A stretch of 64,000 nt of DNA, taken from the NCBI GenBank assembly GCA_036927565.1, contig JAYESD010000008.1, positions 123,903,498 through 123,967,497 on the forward strand, read 5' to 3'. The position numbers were made by a program, and so were the translations under genes. The notes under the pieces are model-generated. The model searched no databases and had not been told where the DNA came from. It was given only the letters and a program-made list of their open reading frames with translations. The DNA is from Tuctoria greenei (lineage: Eukaryota; Streptophyta; Magnoliopsida; Poales; Poaceae). Positions 33,843 to 45,554 of this stretch are shown piece after piece; the first letter of the stretch is position 1, and each line of letters begins with the position of its first letter.

Positions 33843-35201
33843 CTAAGAAGTGCTGGGACTAAGCTCAGCAGCTTTGACGGGGATGTCGGTGCTACCATAG
33901 GGCTGCAGTCGGGGCGCAGCGGGTGCTCCACACTGACATGAGCTCGGTGGAGGCTGACTTGATCCAGCGCCGCCCGTGGCGGGTGTCGGGCTTGCTAAGA
34001 GGGCTTGGAGCTGCTCCAAGGCTAATACTACGGTGCTGCAGTCTCCGTGGATCCTGAGGACGTTGGAGGGGGTTGGCATCTTCAAGACGAGGTAGTCGTA
34101 GTGGGCTATGGCCATGAATCGGCACAGGGTCGGCCTGCGATGATGGCATTGAAGAGGAGGCTTACATTGGTGACGTCGAAGAGGATGCTCTCCATCCTGT
34201 AATTGTCAGGTGTCCCGAAGGTCACTCGGAGATGGATGTTGCCGTATGGGATGATGCTCCCTAGTCCCACCCTCGAGAATGGGCTCGAGGGGGTGAGCTT
34301 GGACACCGGGATCTACAGCTGCTTGAAGGCGCGTGGCTGAGGAGGTTGAGGCTGGCCCCACCATCTATCAAGACGTAGTGGAGCTTGACGTTGGCAATGG
34401 TGGGGGCGACCAGGAGAGGTAGAACCCCTGCCCCGGCCATGTTCTTGGGGCAACCGGATGCGTCAAAGATGATCGGCATCTTCTTCCACCAGTGGTGCCA
34501 CGCCGAAGTGGGGGTAGGGGATATTGAAGCCACTGCTCGGCCGAGGGTCCTGACCGCGTTTCGGGACGCTGGATCCCAAGACCCTCCGAAGATGACGTGG
34601 AGTGTCTTGCGACGCTCGTGGTTGCTGCTGGCGTTGGAGTCCTCATCTTGGTGGACCACTTTGACGTCCCGCTCTTGCTTCTGGTACTCCATCTCCTCGT
34701 CATCGTCTACTTTGGGGTTGACCTTCTGCTTGCCCTCCTGCTGACGGAAGGGGGCGCCGTACGGGCGCTGCTGCGCCCGCTCTTGGTAGCGTTCGGCGCA
34801 TCTCTTGATCTCCCAGCACTCGCTCTCGGTGTGGTCGCGAGTCTTGTGCACCGGGCGGGGCTCTGTGCCATCGTCAGTAGCAGGTGGCTGACGGGGGCGC
34901 TTGTTAGAGCATGGGGGTTTTCCCCCACCGGTTGCCACTGCTGCGGCAACATGAGATCCATGCAGCGACTTGTTTTGGTCACCGTCCCAATTCTTCTTCT
35001 TGCCGCTACCTGGGGTAATGGCACTATCACCGGCCTTGCGGACTCCACTTGCTCTAGGGGAGGTCTGGGTGTGCCAGTTACGGCCCCCATCCGCACGGGC
35101 ACAGCGGTCGGCGATGGAGAAGAGCTCGGAGACATCTTGCACGTTGTGTGTGGCTAGCTTCTCGAGCATCTTCCGGTCACGCACTCCCAGCCAGAATGCT
35201 A
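33843..35201 (-). pseudogene. gag: A gag 3' half and protease, cut by C
   Basis: From the insertion edge at 35201 the minus strand reads the gag helix GVRDRKMLEKLATHNVQDVS, a Gly/Lys/Arg-rich stretch, a C-lacking RPVHKTRDHTESECWEIK knuckle remnant (the usual C-x2-H start is lost) and KTLHVIFGG. The protease core VLIDGGASLNLLS lies near 34340 with the catalytic Asp kept. A frame change near 34310 leads to GSIIPYGNIHLRVTFGTPDN and then MAIAHYDYLVLKMPTP. The post-protease linker ends at about 33843 (GSTDIPVKAAELSPS). The 5' half of the gene is at 49760-50925, beyond C. Confidence 0.85.
35197..35201. repeat. Left target-site duplication of C (TGCTA)
   Basis: TGCTA matches 49760-49764 after C and lies within A's gag coding sequence. 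Confidence 0.93.
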
Positions 35202-38200
35202 GGTAAAATCCCAAATTTCTATAATGCAAAATTCAGTTTGGACTAAAAATTTTGAATGATAAGAAGAAATAATAAGGAAATGAGAAAAACAAATTAATTC
35301 AAACTCCAAAAGAGGGAATTCAAAAAAAAAATAGCTACTGTTCAAATGAAATTAACATGAAGATTTGAGTTGACCAATGGATTCCAAATATTTCAGATAC
35401 TCTCCCTGCAAAGTTTCAAGATTTTTGAACTTTATTTGCTATTTTATTTGAGACGCATAGCAAATTCAAACCATATTTAAATTCAAATTTTGAATTATGT
35501 TCAAACTTATTTGAATATAAGATTTGAACACAGCATCATGATAAGTATGACTTGCTTGACTTATCGACGAAGTTTCGCAATTTTTGGAGCTCATTTACTA
35601 TTTTAAATTGAATTTACATGTGAGCTGTACATTTAGGTGGCTGGTGGGACCCACTGGTCAGCTTCTACCCACGTGCAGCCGCAAAACAGAGCTCGCTGCT
35701 CGCGCCAGCGCGAGTGCTGCATGCTCCAGTGTGACAGCGCGCGAGCGTCGCCCTCCAGCTGCATACAACCCACCCCAAGGCTCCTCCAACTCCTCCTGAT
35801 CCCCCCTGGCCATCGAATTGGAGCAAACCCCGTTCTTCTTTCTTCTGGCGCAAGAAACCAGGGATCAGCGCCCTTCTCTGCTCGAATCAAAATCGTCAAT
35901 GCACGGTGCTTTTTATCCTTTGTCTCGACATTTTCAGTTCTCTTGCTTGATTGCGCATCCCCCTGAGTAGTTTTGGTGCTAGTCAGAGCCTCCCCATCGA
36001 CGGATTCGACGAATTTTGGGCCGCCGGTGAACTCCCCTGCCTTACTGCCTCTGCTGCTCCTTGGAACCGCAGATATGGGCCTTATCAAGCTTCGATCCTT
36101 TAAGGAAAGAGGTTCGCAATCGCGTCTAGTTCATGCTCACAAACTTTCAGCTTTTGTCTTATCTTGTAGCTCGGGTTTTCCTCGAAGAACCGACGCATAG
36201 TTCTTTTGCAAGCCTCGGTTCTTCACCCAAATTCGGTTTGCACTTGCCATCTTTCTTCGATTTGTTTATCAAGTAGCTTCTACACATTCTAGCGCATATA
36301 ATTGCCAAAAAGGCCCAAAAGTTATCGACCACATGCCTAAAAATCGGAGTTCTTGTGGCCGCCGGTTGAAAATCCGCGGGTTGCCGTCGAACTTGCCTTT
36401 TCTGCCATTTCCACCTCAATAGGTGTTCATTTTGGTCATCCTCGTTATCCCATGATGCTCTCTGATCTTTTACCGAGTGGTTTTAGCCCTTTCTGAGGCG
36501 AATTCGTGTTGGCCGAAACCCTAACTGCCGCCGCCGCCGTTGCGCAAGCCTTTCTGGCCATCACCGGCGTGCTTTGACCCCACCGACGTGCTAAGTACCT
36601 CAAAATATGGCAAGGCGGAGAGTTTGGGGAAGAGTTGTGACGTAGATTTATGGGCGGTAAGATGACGGCGAGGCTCCTCCGCCGCGCGTCGTCGGGACCG
36701 CCGCTGGCGCGAGGTGGACGAAGGATCTGCGGGCCCCAGTCATCAGCCCAATACGGCGCGCCCCGGATCCGCTGCGGTTATGCGATCGCGTGTGGCTACG
36801 CCCTTTAATTCTGTGGCCCCCGTGTTGCTTCAACCTGATTGGGTGTTTTTAAACCACTGGGCCCAGCGGGTTTATTTAAACTTTCCCATTAGAAAATAAT
36901 TCCAGAATTCAATCAAACTTCAAAAATCCTTTATTCCTAGTATAATTGCTCAAATAATTCCAAATAAATTCTGGTAGACTCATCTCAATCTCAAATTTTC
37001 AGTGGTGCAATTTGTTGGACATGAAACTCCCATAATGTTTTAATAATTAATTCATTAAAATAACTACTTGGGAAATTAATTACTCCCGTTCTGCTAATTG
37101 GAAATTTCCCAATCTCGGTCAGGACACTCTCCAAAATTCACTTGGTCTCCAGTAAAAATTTTAAGTTCATTGGACTTCATTTACTGGGTTGATCAGTGTT
37201 CCAAATCTCTATGTAATTGAAAAATTGGGAAAAATACAGTAAACATTTCAAAAATTCTCCCAAACTTAAAAAACCGATTTCTCCCTATAGGAAGTTTAGA
37301 AAATTGTGAAACAAATTTTCCTAGAACTAGTGAAAACCCCTATGTATGGTACACCACTGATAGCTATGATAGACCTCCAGAATTTCAACCAAAATTCAGA
37401 GAAGGCTAAACCCTTAAGAAATTTAGTAGACCAATATATTGAATTGTGTATCTTAAACTTACCTGGTTATTCCTCCATGATCATATGAACTCTCTGTAAT
37501 TTTCCCAGGCTCAGGGGATCTGTTGAACCTGTATAAATTGAGATCACATCCCTATGTACAAAACAATATATATATTTCACTTCATATGTCCATTGCCTAA
37601 GTTTATCTTGTTTCCTTTCTGTTGTTGTCCAGTCTAGCAACAGAACTTCAAGTCCTAACTAATATTAATGCTTCTTGAGTTATAATCAACTTCAATTGTT
37701 ATTTTAATAAATTGCAATCTCTTATTTGCATATCATTTCGATAGTACTCACGACGAAGGTGGCCGACAAGAAGCACAACCCGGAGCTGAGGATTTCTATA
37801 GTGATTTTGTTGTGGCATGATTTTTTGACGAAGACTACTAACTGTTCGGCACTGACTTTTATTTCAACCAAAAGGCAAGCCTCGGTTTGCTTTTAAGTGC
37901 CTTTTTAAAGTTTTGCTTTATACACTTTGTTGAATAGACTTGATATGTGCATTAGGTCTATGTTGATTGAATGCTCCACCTGCATGAACAAATAATCCTT
38001 GGAGTGGATGGGTAGTATAAGACTCCCTCAGATTATATTGCTATGCTTAATGTTTAGTTAGAAGGTCGGTAGAAGTTGAGTATGTTGGACACAACTCACG
38101 AGATTGGTCACATTTTATCGACTACAAGTCAAGTAGTTGAATTCTACTTGCGAGAGAAGTCGAGTGAGGGAAACCTATTCGCGAGACGCTACTATAACAT

Positions 38201-39410
38201 TCACTTTTTAATATGAGACATGGACGGGCATTTGTATAGGTTGGTTTGCCCACATCGTGCCTGGGTCAGTAATCGCGAGAAAGGTGTTGGGAGCTAGATT
38301 GGTAGCCCTGTCTGTGTCAGTTAAGACATGTCTCGTGCTTGGCCCTTTTGAGCAAGTTTGAACTGTACTGGAAAGCATACTGGCTATATGGGACCCAGGA
38401 AACTGATGTATGTTGAGAATTCTATGTTGGAACCTTTTCAATCGGCTTAAGCTGTCGGCTGTTAGTACAGTGGGAGGTAACACACACATGAACATCTCAC
38501 AACGGAGGTGCACCTTTAGGGGAGCTCACTGTTCGGGTGGATCGAACTATTTCGATGTGGTTGAATCTGGGGAAAGGTGGCTGCGTGCGACATCAGTGGA
38601 GTGTGCCGATGCAACTCCGAGTATGGGCGTACGTGTCATGCAGTTTGGGTGTTTTGATTTGAATCACCGTCGCTCGCGGTTATGGATTGAGCATACTTGG
38701 TCACTGAGTCTTGACGTAGTAAGAAAGAGTAATGGAAAGATAATGAATATGCTGCTATGAATAATCCTTTGTATTGCCATCTTGGATGCTATAGAGATAG
38801 CATAATTAAATTTACAATTTCCAAACATTTAACTTGAATAAGGCTTATGCAACCTTGAGCAAGTATCATCGTGGATGAAGCATTTCTTGTTTGATTGTGG
38901 ATTTCACAATGATGCTATGCCCATGGATCACGTATGCTACTTTAAAACTGACCATTAAGGATTTACTTTTGGCGAGTCCATTCCTGCAAATTACAGCATG
39001 TACAGTTTCATGCTTTAGGTGAGACGGTTAAGTCTTGCTGAGCCTTGTGCTCACGATTTCTATATTGTGGTTTTTGCATGAATTATTAACTTATGCTTAT
39101 GTTGTGGTTCTCCGTGAGACCTCAAGCTTGTTGAGATGTATCTCTCACGGAAACCTTGCTGCTGCCTCTCTGCTTCGTGTTGCTAATGAGAAGCGTCTGC
39201 GGGCATGGATGACTTCTCTTGTGGATAGCTAGTTGAGAGTATGAGTATGTATATTCTGTTGTGTTGTATCTTATATTGTAAAAGAGAATCTTGTGAAATA
39301 AAAGATTTGTGTTGGTTATTTTGTATGGCTTTTCTTGTGTGATGTTGGGTGCCGCATCGCACGGCACCACCCAATGCGATTCCTGGAATGTGCGAACTCC
39401 GGTCCCCACA
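35202..39410 (+). repeat. C 5' LTR (4209 bp)
   Basis: It starts GGTAAAATCCC where the 3' copy has TGTAAAAGCCC, and ends GGTCCCCACA. A sample comparison, 35641-35760 against 45997-46116, shows 5 mismatches in 120. ORFs inside it (for example 35637-35966, 38410-38760) have counterparts in both LTRs but no recognisable domain. Confidence 0.95.
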
Positions 39411-39413
39411 GCT

Positions 39414-39426
39414 TGGTATCAGAGCC
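39414..39426 (+). promoter_or_regulatory. C primer binding site (initiator tRNA-Met type)
   Basis: TGGTATCAGAGCC, three bases after the LTR end, is the standard PBS for initiator tRNA-Met. Confidence 0.93.
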
Positions 39427-41038
39427 GTTTTGGGAATAGCACACATGAAAAGCACCTATTTTTGAAAAACTATGATGTAGTCGAGTGAGGATTAGCTATT
39501 ATGCCCACATAAGGTCTATTATAGTATTAGTTACTTAAGGTGGCAAGCTAACCTATGTGTTATTATATTCTGTAACGACCCTCCGATGTCAGGTAAGAGG
39601 TAAGGTACGTCACCGCAAGCGGATCAATTGCGGTACGCTCACAATGTGAGAGGTAGCATGTGTTTGTTTCCGTGGCTTGGCATGGAAATGTCAATATGAG
39701 TCTCTGAAATTTTCCATGTTTCTGAGAACATATGACACGCAGTACCCAGCGTGCTTCAAAGTTAGTGGGAGCCCCCGCCGGGTGGGACATAACCCGATGC
39801 GCCCCCTACTGGTGCAGCACTATGCAAAGACGTGAGACCCCGTTGGGTGGTAGAAAACCCGGTCATGTACCTCGAGATGTGGCTTAGCTCGGGGCGGCCC
39901 GTATGGAATGATACGGAATGAATGTTTTTACATTCATATATATTATTGTGAACTGATCGCCCGTGCAGGTTGTGCCATACGGTACCATATGATTGATCAG
40001 TAATTTGTGTGTAGTGGCAGGTACACTAACCGCGTTATTCGGAGCTCAAGTAGAAAACGTTTGCGTGTGAACGTCATTAGCGCCACCATTGAGACGTATG
40101 CCGGAATACCGACTTAGAATTTTTATTTGGTGAGGACGTAGTACCGGCATTGCATTCGGATTACATCGGCACCTCGACGGTTAAAATCCGTGCCGGAGGT
40201 GTAGCTCGCAACAAAAGTGTCAAGTTAATATCGAAAGCAGATACCTATCTGGGAATGATAAAAATGAAACTTGAACCAAAACTGTAAACCTCTATTCTTT
40301 ACTGTGTTATTCTGACAGAAACTTAGCTCCAGTTTGAAAAGTCATATCTCCTGGTAGAATTATCCCATGAAGGTGTTCCATACATGGTTGGAAATGTATG
40401 TGAGTCTTCTAAACAATTTCTGTTCATGACCAGAGCAGAATCCCCCTGGATCATAGCTAACATTTGAAAATTCCAAAACCTGTTAAAACTGGACAGAAAC
40501 TGGAATAGTTTCTGTACTTCTCACCAATTTGATCATAATCTCAGTAGAAACATCGAATGAGGGATTATGATATATTTCTGGAAACTATATGAGATATGTG
40601 ACAATGTTGTAATTTACAGTTTTGGCAAATTTGGATATTTTGTATATGAAAACTGTGGACAAAACAGCTATATACAAAGGAGGTGCTGTCAAAATTTCTC
40701 AGAAAATCAGGGAACATTGTCAAATTTAGAAATTCATATCTCATTAACCAGAACTGATATTGAAGCAAATAAATACATTTTTGAAATTACAGGAAGTTAA
40801 CTAAAATTTTGTTGTTCACCTCAAAGCATGATTATGCCTCTAACTGGATAAAATTCTCGAATTACTCCAGACTGGTCAATTCTGGCAGAACAGTTCAACA
40901 ATAAAGCATAGGTTTGAAAATTTGCGCGAACATGAATATTGTTATAATTTCACAAAGTTCTTGACATGTTCATGTTTTCCTTATCTTCACTTATTGGTGA
41001 GATCAAACTTTGACTCATCCCAAATTCATCTGTGCAGT
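39427..41038 (+). other. C leader between PBS and gag
   Basis: 1.6 kb of non-coding, AT-rich sequence, which is usual for Tekay/Del elements. No coding domain is seen. Confidence 0.7.
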
Positions 41039-42375
41039 ATGGTGTGTACTCGCTCATCGAGTAAGGTCGGAAGTTCTCGTCGAGACGGTGATGATTCGAA
41101 TCCACCGCTGGCGCCACCATCAATGGTATTGGTGGATGTCATGTCAAAAATTTTTACCAAGAGAACACTAAATTACTCCAAGCTTTGGTGCAGCAAGGCC
41201 TAATTCATCAAACGCAGCAAGTTATTCCACCTCGAAACAGTTATTTGGATTTCATGGCAACGCAACCACCAATCTTCACGGAAGCAACTGAACCATTAGA
41301 ATCAGATCATTGGCTTCGTGTAATGGAATCCAAATTTGGTGTTTTTCCCTGTGACGATTATCAGAAGACAATGTTTGCTGCGCAACAACTCCATGGATCT
41401 GCCGGAGCTTGGTGGGCAGAATATAGTGAAACTCGCCTTGAAGGTCATCGGATGGCATGGAATGAGTTCCATGAGGATTTCCGTGCTCGTCATATTCCGA
41501 CAGGGATTATAAAGACCAAGTATGAGGAATTCGTTGATCTCAAGCAAGGGGACATGAGTGTCCATGAGTATTTTAAGGAGTTCAACCGTTTGGCACAATA
41601 TGCACCCGACTATGTGAATACAGAAAACTTGAGATGTGATCACTTCTTAAGAGGGCTAATAGTCAAACTTTGAGCTAGGTTGGCGTTGTTCAATCACGGC
41701 AAGTACAACGAATTAGTTAATGCCGCTATCCTACAAGAAAAGGATGATCTTTGTCTTCAAGTGGAGAAGAGAAAGTGGAGTATTCCACATTATGACACTA
41801 GTGTTGTTGCTCAAAAATATCGGTTGGTATATCGTTCGCCATCCGGTCAAGAATGGCAGCCATCTGTCCGACCATCATATCAAAGTCGCCTGCTGCTTGC
41901 ATCATGTTTTGAATCACCCCCGCAGCAGAAGCACATAAATTCTTATACATCTCCACCGCAGCTAGAGATACCCAGTTTTCATCCACAAGTCAGCGCTGAA
42001 CCGACTAAATATATGTGCTTCACTTGTGGTCTTGTGGGTCACTTTACTAGATATTGTCCAGAGAGAAATCAAAGATGCAGCCAGTCATCAATTCAACATT
42101 CAAGTCAATTTCCCAATCAGCAGCAAAAGAAATCAAAGCTTGGCAGTGTCCACTATACTACCATTGAGGGTGTACCAGAAGGAGAACCCGTGTTAGCGGG
42201 AATGTTCACTCTCAACCATATACCTATATTGATTCTCTTTGATTCCGGTGCTACACATAATTTCATAAGTCAATCCTTTGTGTTCAAGCACCAGCTTCCA
42301 ACCACTACCACAAAGCATTGCTATCTTATATCTTCACCCGGAGGTATCATTACCGCAAGTGATGTTATCTCTTGA
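41039..42375 (+). pseudogene. gag: C gag and protease, degraded
   Basis: ATG at 41039 (MVCTRSSSKVGSSRRD). A frameshift near 41165-41172 leads into the gag domain: DHWLRVMESKFGVFPCDDYQ, WWAEYSETRLEGHRMAWNEF, YKEF-type YFKEFNRLAQYAPDYV. A TGA at 41671-41673 replaces a codon between GLIVKL and ARLALF. The CCHC knuckle CFTCGLVGHFTRYC is at about 42016-42057. The protease motif ILFDSGATHNFIS lies at about 42235-42273 with Asp kept. A TGA at 42373-42375 interrupts the linker to RT. Confidence 0.88.
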
Positions 42376-44079
42376 GCACCATTATGTCTGGGTGGTAGAA
42401 TATATCCCACTACTCTTATAATCCTTGAAGGTCAAAATATTGATGTAATCTTAGGAATGTCGTGGTTAAACAACCATGAAGCTGTTCTAGACATCAGTCC
42501 TCGCACCGTTGAGCTCAACTCTTCAACTCACGGCCACCACACCTTAAATCTTGAGAACATGGTTCAAGAAAATGCAGCAGTGAATCATTCTGAAACAAGT
42601 AAGTTGGAAGACATTCTAGTGGTCCGTGATTTCCCAGATGTATTCCCTAATGATCTGTCGGGTATGCCGACCGACCGAGATGTGGAATTCAAGATTGAAT
42701 TAATACCGGGAACTACACCTATCTCTCAACGACCATATAGAATGGCACCTAAGAAGTTAGCTGAATTAAAGGAGCAACTGAGTGACTTATTGCGTAAAGG
42801 TTTCATTCGTCTGAGCTCATCACCTTGGGGATGCTCGGCTCTCTTTGTCAAGAAGAAGGACAATACATTGAGGCTATGTGTAGATTATCACCCGCTTAAT
42901 GCCGTGACTATCAAGAACAAGTATCCACTACCACGTATTGATCTGCTCTTCAATCAATTAGTGGGTGCTAAGGTATTCTCTAAAATGGATCTTCGGTCTG
43001 GTTATCATCATTAAGATACGATCGGAAGATATACCGAAGACGGCATTCTCAACTAGATATGGACTTTGTGAGTATTTGGTTATGTCTTTTGGTCTCACAA
43101 ATGCCCCAACACATTTCATGTACTTGATGAATTCAGTATTCATGCCAAAGTTAGACAAGTTCATCGTGGTGTTCATCGATGATATTTTGGTCTACTCCAA
43201 GTCAGAAGAGGAACATACCGAACATCTCAAGATCGTGCTTCAACGACTGCGTGATCACAAGCTATATGCCAAGTTCAGTAAATGTGAGTTCTAGATTAAT
43301 CATGTTCCATTCCTTGGTCATATTATTTTAGCAGAAGGCATAGTTGTGGATCCGAGTAAGGTGGTACAAGTGCTGAAATGGAAATCTCCCACCTCTGTAC
43401 ATGAAGTCTGTAGTTTCTTGGGTTTAGCAGGCTATTATCGGAGATTTGCTCCAAGTTTCTCAAAAATTTCAAAGCCTATGACGGACTTATTAAAGAAGGG
43501 CAGCAAGTATGTATGGATTGAATCATGTGAGGAAGCCTTCAAACTCTAGTGAATCATCACACAATAGCCCCGATCTTGGCTCAACCCGATACGACGAAAT
43601 CTTTTGATGTTTATTGTGATGCATCCGGCATCGGAATGGGCTGCGTACTTATGCAAGATGGAAGAGTAATTGCATATGGATCAAGACAACTCCGAAATCA
43701 TGAACACAACTATCCGACACATGATTTAGAGTTGGCAGTAGTAGTTCTTGCACTGAAGATGTGGTGGCACTACTTAATGGGAAATCTAGTGCATCTCTAC
43801 ATAGATCATAAAAGTTTGAAGTACATATTCACTCAGAAGGAATTAAATATGAGACAACGGAGATGGTTAGAGTTAATCAAAGACTATGAACTTGAGATTC
43901 ATTATCATCACCGCAAGGCCAATGTGGTTGTCGATGCACTTAGTCGAAAGTCACACGTTCATAATTTGACCATCGGTCCTATGGAAGAAGATGAACCAAG
44001 TCTACGTGTGATTCCTTATGGAGCTTTGTATAACCTTGCTCTCATACCTACAATCAGAGAGGAGATTGTAGAGGATTAG
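42376..44079 (+). pseudogene. pol: C reverse transcriptase and RNase H, degraded
   Basis: RT begins after VILGMSWLNNHEAVLD. It shows RPYRMAPKKLAELKEQLSDL, LRLCVDYHPLNAVTIKNKYP and KVFSKMDLRSGYHH. A small deletion near 43010-43014 shifts the frame, then TAFSTRYGLCEYLVMSFGLT and the catalytic VFIDDILVYS (about 43170) follow. A TAG at 43292-43294 stands where a Trp is usual. Another shift near 43545 leads to RNase H (FDVYCDASGIGMGCVLMQDG, YPTHDLELAVVVLALKMW, DALSRK). A TAG at 44077-44079 ends the run. The frames are otherwise continuous and well conserved. Confidence 0.9.
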
Positions 44080-45492
44080 AAGAAAGATAAGGGAATGTCT
44101 CATATTCAGAGGAGACTTAAAAGTGGAGAAATGAAATGTTTCCTGGAAGACGAACAAGGAACTTTATGGTTCAAAAATCGAATAGTGGTACCCCGGGACA
44201 TGGACCTGCGGAAAAAGACTTTGGATGAGGCTCACTTGTCCAAATATTCAATCAACCCTGGCAGCAATAAAATGTACCAAGATGTATGTACTAAATTTTG
44301 GTGGACCCGTATGAAGAGAGAAATAGCAAAGTATGTGTCCAAGTGTGACACGTGACGGAGGGTAAAAGCTGACCACATGAGGAAAAGCGGACAGCTGCAA
44401 CCACTGAAAATACCGGCATGGAAATGGGAGCATCTGAGTATGGATTTCATTGTCGGATTGCCTCTCACCTTTCATAAGCACGATTCCATTTGGGTGATCG
44501 TTGACTGGTTAACTAAGTCAACACACTTTATTCCAGTGCATACGGCATACAATGCAAAGAAATATGCGGACTTATATATATCAAGAATTATGTGCTTACA
44601 TGGAGTTCCCCGCACCATTGTATCAGATAGAGGATCACTGTTTGTTGCTTGTTTCAGGGAGATGCTACATGCATCATTGGGGACGAAGTTATTTCGTAGT
44701 TCCGCATATCACCCTCAAACTGACGGACAAACCGAGAGGGTAAATCAGATACTTGAGGATATGTTAAGAGCATGTGCCATACACCATGGTAAAAATTGGG
44801 ATGATCAATTACCGTAGGCGGAATTCTCGTACAACAACGGATATCAATCTAGTATCGAAATGGCACCCTATGAAGCTCTCTACGGCAGGAAGTGCCGCAC
44901 ACCACTCAACTGGTGCGAATCTGGTGAACAAGTGGTATATGGGATTGATCTGGTAAATGCAGCTGAAGAGCAAGTAAAAGTTATTCAAGCTAATCTCAAA
45001 GTCGCTAAGTCTCGACAAAAGAGTTATGCGAATAAAAGGTGTCGTTCTTTAAGCTTCAGCATCGGAGACCACGTGCATCTCCGTGTCTCTCTGATGAAAG
45101 GAATTCATCGATTTGGAGTAAAAGGAAAGTTGGCTCCACGCTTCATCAGTCCATTTGCTATCATTGAAAGATGTGGTCCTGTTGCGTTCAGATTGGAGTT
45201 ACCAACAACTCTAGCTGGTGTTCATGACATTTTCCAGGTATCCAAGTTACGGAAATGTCTCAAACCATCTATCGACATCCGCATTGAAGAGATGGAAGAA
45301 TTGAAACCGGATCTCACCTACATCAAACATCCAATCCGGATTATCGATGAAAAGTCTCGTGACACAAGGAATCAGACGATCTGGTTTTATAAAGTTCTGT
45401 GGATTAACCACACCATCGAGGAAGCAACATGGGAGAGTGAAGAGTATCTCCCCACAAAGTATCCGGACATGTTATCGTCATATCTCCAATAA
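44080..45492 (+). pseudogene. pol: C integrase with chromodomain-like C-terminus, degraded
   Basis: The zinc-binding part keeps H-x-H and the first Cys (KYVSKCDT). The second Cys codon position reads TGA at 44353-44355. Catalytic residues are all readable: MDFIVGLP, IVSDRGSLF, DGQTERVNQ. A TAG at 44815-44817 replaces the usual Trp before AEFSYNNGYQSS. The C-terminal GDHVHLRVS ... ISPFAIIERCGPVAFRLELP and VSKLRK blocks are followed by a chromodomain-like tail with FYKVLWINHTIEEATWESEE (about 45380-45445). In chromoviruses this tail helps steer integration to marked chromatin. Stop 45490-45492. Confidence 0.9.
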
Positions 45493-45541
45493 TCTTTTAC
45501 TTCCGTCTCTTTCATTTGTAATCTCGGGACAAGATTCTTTT

Positions 45542-45554
45542 AAGGGGAGAGGAA
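45542..45554 (+). promoter_or_regulatory. C polypurine tract
   Basis: AAGGGGAGAGGAA directly before the 3' LTR start TGTAAAAG. Confidence 0.88.

Noticed and set aside
35637..35966. ORFs shared by both LTRs of C (also 38410-38760, 45940-46326, 48742-49089)
   Set aside because: Present in both copies only because LTRs are duplicates; no domain, and frames differ between copies.
39414..39426. tRNA gene fragment
   Set aside because: It is the primer binding site of C, complementary to a tRNA end; no cloverleaf nearby.
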